Below, piece by piece: positions 31,416 through 34,046 of a DNA stretch of 34,046 nucleotides. Under the pieces are notes generated by a model, which was not told where the DNA came from, did not search any database, and saw nothing but the letters and a program-made list of their open reading frames with translations. The position numbers were made by a program, and so were the translations under genes. This stretch comes from Raineyella sp964402325 (GTDB lineage: Bacteria; Actinomycetota; Actinomycetes; Propionibacteriales; Propionibacteriaceae), in assembly GCA_964402325.1 (NCBI GenBank), contig CAYOBI010000021.1, positions 1 to 34,046 of the forward strand, written 5' to 3'. The first letter of the stretch is position 1. Every line of letters starts with the position of its first letter.

Positions 31416-32267
31416 ATGCGCACCTCGATCGCCGACATCCGGGCGGCGTACCGACGCGGTGAGCGCGTCCCGATGATCACCGCGTACGACTACACCAGCG
31501 CGCAGCTGGTGGAGCGGGCCGGGGTCCCGATGATCCTGGTCGGCGACTCCCTCGGGATGGTGGTCCAGGGCCACGACTCGACCCTGCCGGTCACCGTGGA
31601 CGACATGGTCTACCACACCCGGGCCGTGGTCCGGGGCTGTGCGACCCCGCTCGTCGTCGCGGACCTGCCGTTCCTGACGTACGCCACCGAGACCGACGCG
31701 CTGCGCCATGGTGCCCGGCTGCTCGCCGAGGGCGGCGCCACCTCGGTCAAGCTCGAGGGCGGCCGGCCGGTCGCCCCGACGGTCCGCCGCCTGGTGTCCG
31801 CCGGGATCCCGGTGATGGGCCACCTCGGCTTCACCCCGCAGTCGGTCAACCAGATCGGCATGCGGGTGCAGGCGAAGGAATCGCTCGCCGCCCGCGACCT
31901 GGTCCAGGACGCCCTCGCCCTGCAGGACGCCGGCGCCTGGGCGGTGGTGCTCGAACTCATCCCCGCCCCGCTCGCCGCCGAGGTGACCGCCCGGCTCGAC
32001 ATCCCCACGATCGGGATCGGCGCCGGTCCCGGCTGCTCCGGTGAGGTGCAGGTCTGGCACGACCTGCTCGGCCTGTTCACCGACTTCGTCCCGCGGCACA
32101 CCCGCCGCTACCGCACCCTCGGCGAGGAAGTGGTCAGCGGCCTGCAGGCCTACGTCGAGGACGTACGATCCGGCGTGTTCCCGACCGAGGCGAACAGCGC
32201 CGGGATGGACCCGGCCGTGCTGGCCGAGGCCCTCGCCGGCCTGGACCGGGCCGCGCACGAGGCCTGA
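31416..32267 (+). CDS. panB: 3-methyl-2-oxobutanoate hydroxymethyltransferase PanB
   Basis: Adds a hydroxymethyl group from methylene-tetrahydrofolate to ketoisovalerate, giving ketopantoate. The 283-aa TIM-barrel product has metal-binding Asp44 (VGDSLGMV), Asp83 (VADLPF) and Glu114 (VKLEGG), and the catalytic Glu180 in VVLELIPAPLA. GIGAGPGCSGEVQVWHD is a family signature near residues 192-208. ATG 31416 follows panD by three bases, so it is coupled to panD. Confidence 0.96.
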   Translation: MRTSIADIRAAYRRGERVPMITAYDYTSAQLVERAGVPMILVGDSLGMVVQGHDSTLPVTVDDMVYHTRAVVRGCATPLVVADLPFLTYATETDALRHGARLLAEGGATSVKLEGGRPVAPTVRRLVSAGIPVMGHLGFTPQSVNQIGMRVQAKESLAARDLVQDALALQDAGAWAVVLELIPAPLAAEVTARLDIPTIGIGAGPGCSGEVQVWHDLLGLFTDFVPRHTRRYRTLGEEVVSGLQAYVEDVRSGVFPTEANSAGMDPAVLAEALAGLDRAAHEA

Positions 32268-32329
32268 CCGGGCCTGATCGCCCCGGTGGGGACACCGGCA
32301 GGCACTGGCAACCAGCAGGAGGCACAGGG

Positions 32330-33178
32330 ATGAAGGTCGTCACCACGCGCGAGGAGCTCCGGGCCGCCCGGGCGGGACTGCCCGGCGGGGTCGGCCTGGT
32401 GCCGACGATGGGCTTCCTGCATGACGGCCACCTGAGTCTGGTCCGGCGCGCCAGGGAGGAGAACGACGCCGCAGCGGTGTCCATCTTCGTCAACCCGACG
32501 CAGTTCGGCCCGGCAGAGGACCTCGCCGCCTACCCGCGCGACCTCGACCACGACCTTGCTCTGCTGGCCGACGCCGGGGTGGACCTGGTCTGGACCCCGC
32601 AGGTCGAGGACGTCTACCCGGCCGGCTTCGACACGTACGTCACCCCCGGCGGCGTCGCCGACGTGCTGGAGGGGGCCCGCCGGCCCGGCCACTTCCGTGG
32701 CGTGGCGACGATCGTCAGCATCCTGTTCCACCTCGTCGCACCACGTCGGGCGTACTTCGGCCAGAAGGACGCCCAGCAGGTGGCGGTGATCCGCCAGCTG
32801 GTCCGCGACCTGGGCCTGCCGGTCGACGTCGTCGCCTGCCCCATCATCCGGGAGGCCGACGGCCTGGCGATGAGCAGCCGCAACACGTACCTGACGGCCG
32901 AGGACCGGCCCGCGGCGCTGGTGCTGTCCCGCGCCCTGCAGGCGGCGTCCCGGGCCTGGGACGGGGGCGTACGGGACGCCGAGGCGCTCCGCACGACGAT
33001 GCGGGAGATCATCGCGACCGAGCCGCACGCCGCGCTCGACTACGTCAGCGTCGCGCACCCCGCCAGCCTGGCCGAGCTGGACGACGTCGACCCCGCCGTC
33101 GGCGCGCTGGCCTCGCTGGCGGTCCGGGTCGGCGCACCGCGGCTGATCGACAACCTGGTACTGGCGCCCCGCAGCTGA
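32330..33178 (+). CDS. panC: Pantothenate synthetase PanC
   Basis: ATP-dependent ligation of pantoate and beta-alanine to pantothenate, through a pantoyl-adenylate intermediate. The 282-aa product has PTMGFLHDGHLSL at residues 25-37, with His31/His34 as the HIGH-like motif. SIFVNPTQFGPAEDL, FGQKDAQQ (ATP-binding loop) and MSSRN (KMSKS-like loop) follow. ATG 32330 is supported by AGGAGG seven bases upstream. The 62-bp gap from panB contains no terminator, so panD-panB-panC are probably one transcript. Confidence 0.96.
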   Translation: MKVVTTREELRAARAGLPGGVGLVPTMGFLHDGHLSLVRRAREENDAAAVSIFVNPTQFGPAEDLAAYPRDLDHDLALLADAGVDLVWTPQVEDVYPAGFDTYVTPGGVADVLEGARRPGHFRGVATIVSILFHLVAPRRAYFGQKDAQQVAVIRQLVRDLGLPVDVVACPIIREADGLAMSSRNTYLTAEDRPAALVLSRALQAASRAWDGGVRDAEALRTTMREIIATEPHAALDYVSVAHPASLAELDDVDPAVGALASLAVRVGAPRLIDNLVLAPRS

Positions 33179-33186
33179 CCCGGCAC

Positions 33187-33204
33187 CCCCACCCCTGGGC
33201 GGGG
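33187..33204. terminator. Weak hairpin downstream of panC
   Basis: A short C-rich/G-rich arm pair with an A-C mismatch and a tiny loop, about eight bases after the panC stop codon. It may end the pan transcript, but the structure is poor. Confidence 0.3.
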
Positions 33205-33298
33205 CCGGTCGGGGCGGAATGCTGCCAAGGTCACACCGGGCCGGCGCCGGGGAACGGCACACCGGCCCCGAACGCCGCGGCCGGGGCGAGGCCTTTCG

Positions 33299-33304
33299 GA
33301 TAAT
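33299..33304 (+). promoter_or_regulatory. Candidate -10 element of the isocitrate dehydrogenase gene
   Basis: GATAAT, giving a leader of about 53 bases before the ATG at 33364. The -35 is weak. The AGGGAGA at about 33347 is somewhat distant from the start codon for a ribosome binding site. Confidence 0.5.
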
Positions 33305-33363
33305 CTGAGCGGGCCGAAGAGCGTCCGCAACGCAGCCGTACGACCCAGGGAGATGCCCAGCAC

Positions 33364-34046
33364 ATGGCAAAGATCATCTACACCCACACCGACGAAGCGC
33401 CCTTGATGGCCACGTACTCCCTCCTCCCGGTCATCGAGGCCTTCGCCTCCACGGCGGGTGTGGAGGTCGAGACGCGTGACATCTCGCTGGCGGGCCGCAT
33501 CCTCGCCGTCTTCGCCGACCTGTTGCCCGCGGACCAGCAGGTCGCCGACGCCCTCGCCGAGCTCGGCGAGCTGGCGAAGGCCCCCGAGGCCAACATCATC
33601 AAGCTGCCGAACATCTCGGCCTCGGTCCCGCAGCTCAAGGCGGCCGTCGCGGAGCTGCAGGCGCTCGGCTACGGCCTGCCCGACTACGTCGACGAGCCGG
33701 CGACGGACGCCGAGAAGGACGCCCGCGCCCGCTACGACAAGGTCAAGGGTTCCGCCGTCAACCCGGTGCTGCGTGAGGGCAACTCGGACCGCCGCGCGCC
33801 CCTGGCCGTGAAGAACTACGCGCGCAAGCACCCGCACTCGATGGGTGCCTGGACCGCCGACTCGAAGACCCGCGTCGCCACGATGGGCCACGACGATTTC
33901 CGCACCAACGAGAAGTCCGTCATCATCCCGGCCGACGACACCCTGCAGATCAAGCTGGTCGCCGCCGACGGCACCGAGACCGTGCTGAAGGAGTCGCTGC
34001 CCGTCCTCGCCGGTGAGGTCGTCGACGGCACCTTCCTGAGCGCCGC
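33364..34046 (+). CDS. icd: NADP-dependent isocitrate dehydrogenase, monomeric type (3' truncated by window edge)
   Basis: Oxidises isocitrate to 2-oxoglutarate and CO2 with NADP in the TCA cycle. The 227 codons visible are open to the edge; the full monomeric enzyme is about 740 aa. The start MAKIIYTHTDEAPLMATYSL matches the family N terminus, which is unrelated to the dimeric Icd. NPVLREGNSDRRAP (residues 127-140) and KNYARKHPHSMGAW (145-158) are strongly conserved segments that bind isocitrate and metal together with the missing part. ATG 33364 is the natural start, with a possible GATAAT promoter about 60 bases upstream. Confidence 0.95.
   Translation, partial: MAKIIYTHTDEAPLMATYSLLPVIEAFASTAGVEVETRDISLAGRILAVFADLLPADQQVADALAELGELAKAPEANIIKLPNISASVPQLKAAVAELQALGYGLPDYVDEPATDAEKDARARYDKVKGSAVNPVLREGNSDRRAPLAVKNYARKHPHSMGAWTADSKTRVATMGHDDFRTNEKSVIIPADDTLQIKLVAADGTETVLKESLPVLAGEVVDGTFLSA

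Noticed and set aside
33179..33363. Riboswitch before the isocitrate dehydrogenase gene
   Set aside because: The 185-bp gap is GC-rich with only weak 6-bp pairings and no recognisable aptamer core.
1..34046. CRISPR arrays, tRNA or rRNA genes, insertion sequences
   Set aside because: I read both strands and found no regular spaced repeats, no cloverleaf-like intergenic segments and no transposase-like products.

Overview
The window is high-GC DNA (roughly 70% G+C, not computed) from an actinobacterium. The evidence is mshB (mycothiol biosynthesis), a DUF3117 mini-protein, actinobacterial-type DapD and glycogen enzymes, and many genes with a -10 hexamer 6-7 bases before the start codon and no ribosome binding site, as in leaderless actinobacterial transcripts. 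A member of the Propionibacteriaceae or a close relative is my best guess, held loosely. I see no tRNA, rRNA, CRISPR array, insertion sequence, prophage or integration site. This looks like core chromosome.

Bases 1-15,300 form a housekeeping block: dapA, an O-methyltransferase, divergent glgC/glgA, DUF3117, a one-TM small protein, dapE, a DHA2 MFS exporter, dapD, a membrane-anchored lysozyme-like protein, dapC, fdxA, an unknown gene, a VanW-family protein and mshB. From memory, gene order and relative orientation match the Mycobacterium tuberculosis interval Rv1170 (mshB) to Rv1220c (methyltransferase). Four steps of the succinylase route to meso-diaminopimelate (dapA, dapD, dapC, dapE) lie here, next to glycogen synthesis and cell-wall genes. 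Convergent pairs are separated by perfect GC-rich hairpins.

Bases 15,426-21,340 hold a complete minus-strand oligopeptide/dipeptide ABC importer in the order oppA-B-C-D-F, with a strong hairpin between oppA and oppB. A sugar-porter-like MFS gene, a HAD hydrolase and a YvlD/holin-4 type membrane protein follow. Next comes a minus-strand run corA - DUF2332 - DUF488 (26,891 to 24,441), then a plus-strand MFS gene.

Bases 28,421-33,178 are all plus strand: an RNase HI fused to a C-terminal NTF2-like (DUF4440-type) domain, a CDP-alcohol phosphatidyltransferase, a DUF2520 Rossmann oxidoreductase, then panD, panB and panC. The DUF2520 gene supplies a candidate ketopantoate reductase, which would give the pantothenate cluster all its steps. 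The window ends inside a monomeric-type NADP isocitrate dehydrogenase gene that starts at 33,364.

No clearly new multi-gene system is visible. The observations most worth following are the RNase HI-DUF4440 fusion, the DUF2520 gene in the pan cluster, a perfect 10-bp dyad abutting the dapD start codon, the common leaderless-promoter architecture, and a strong excess of the palindrome CGTACG.
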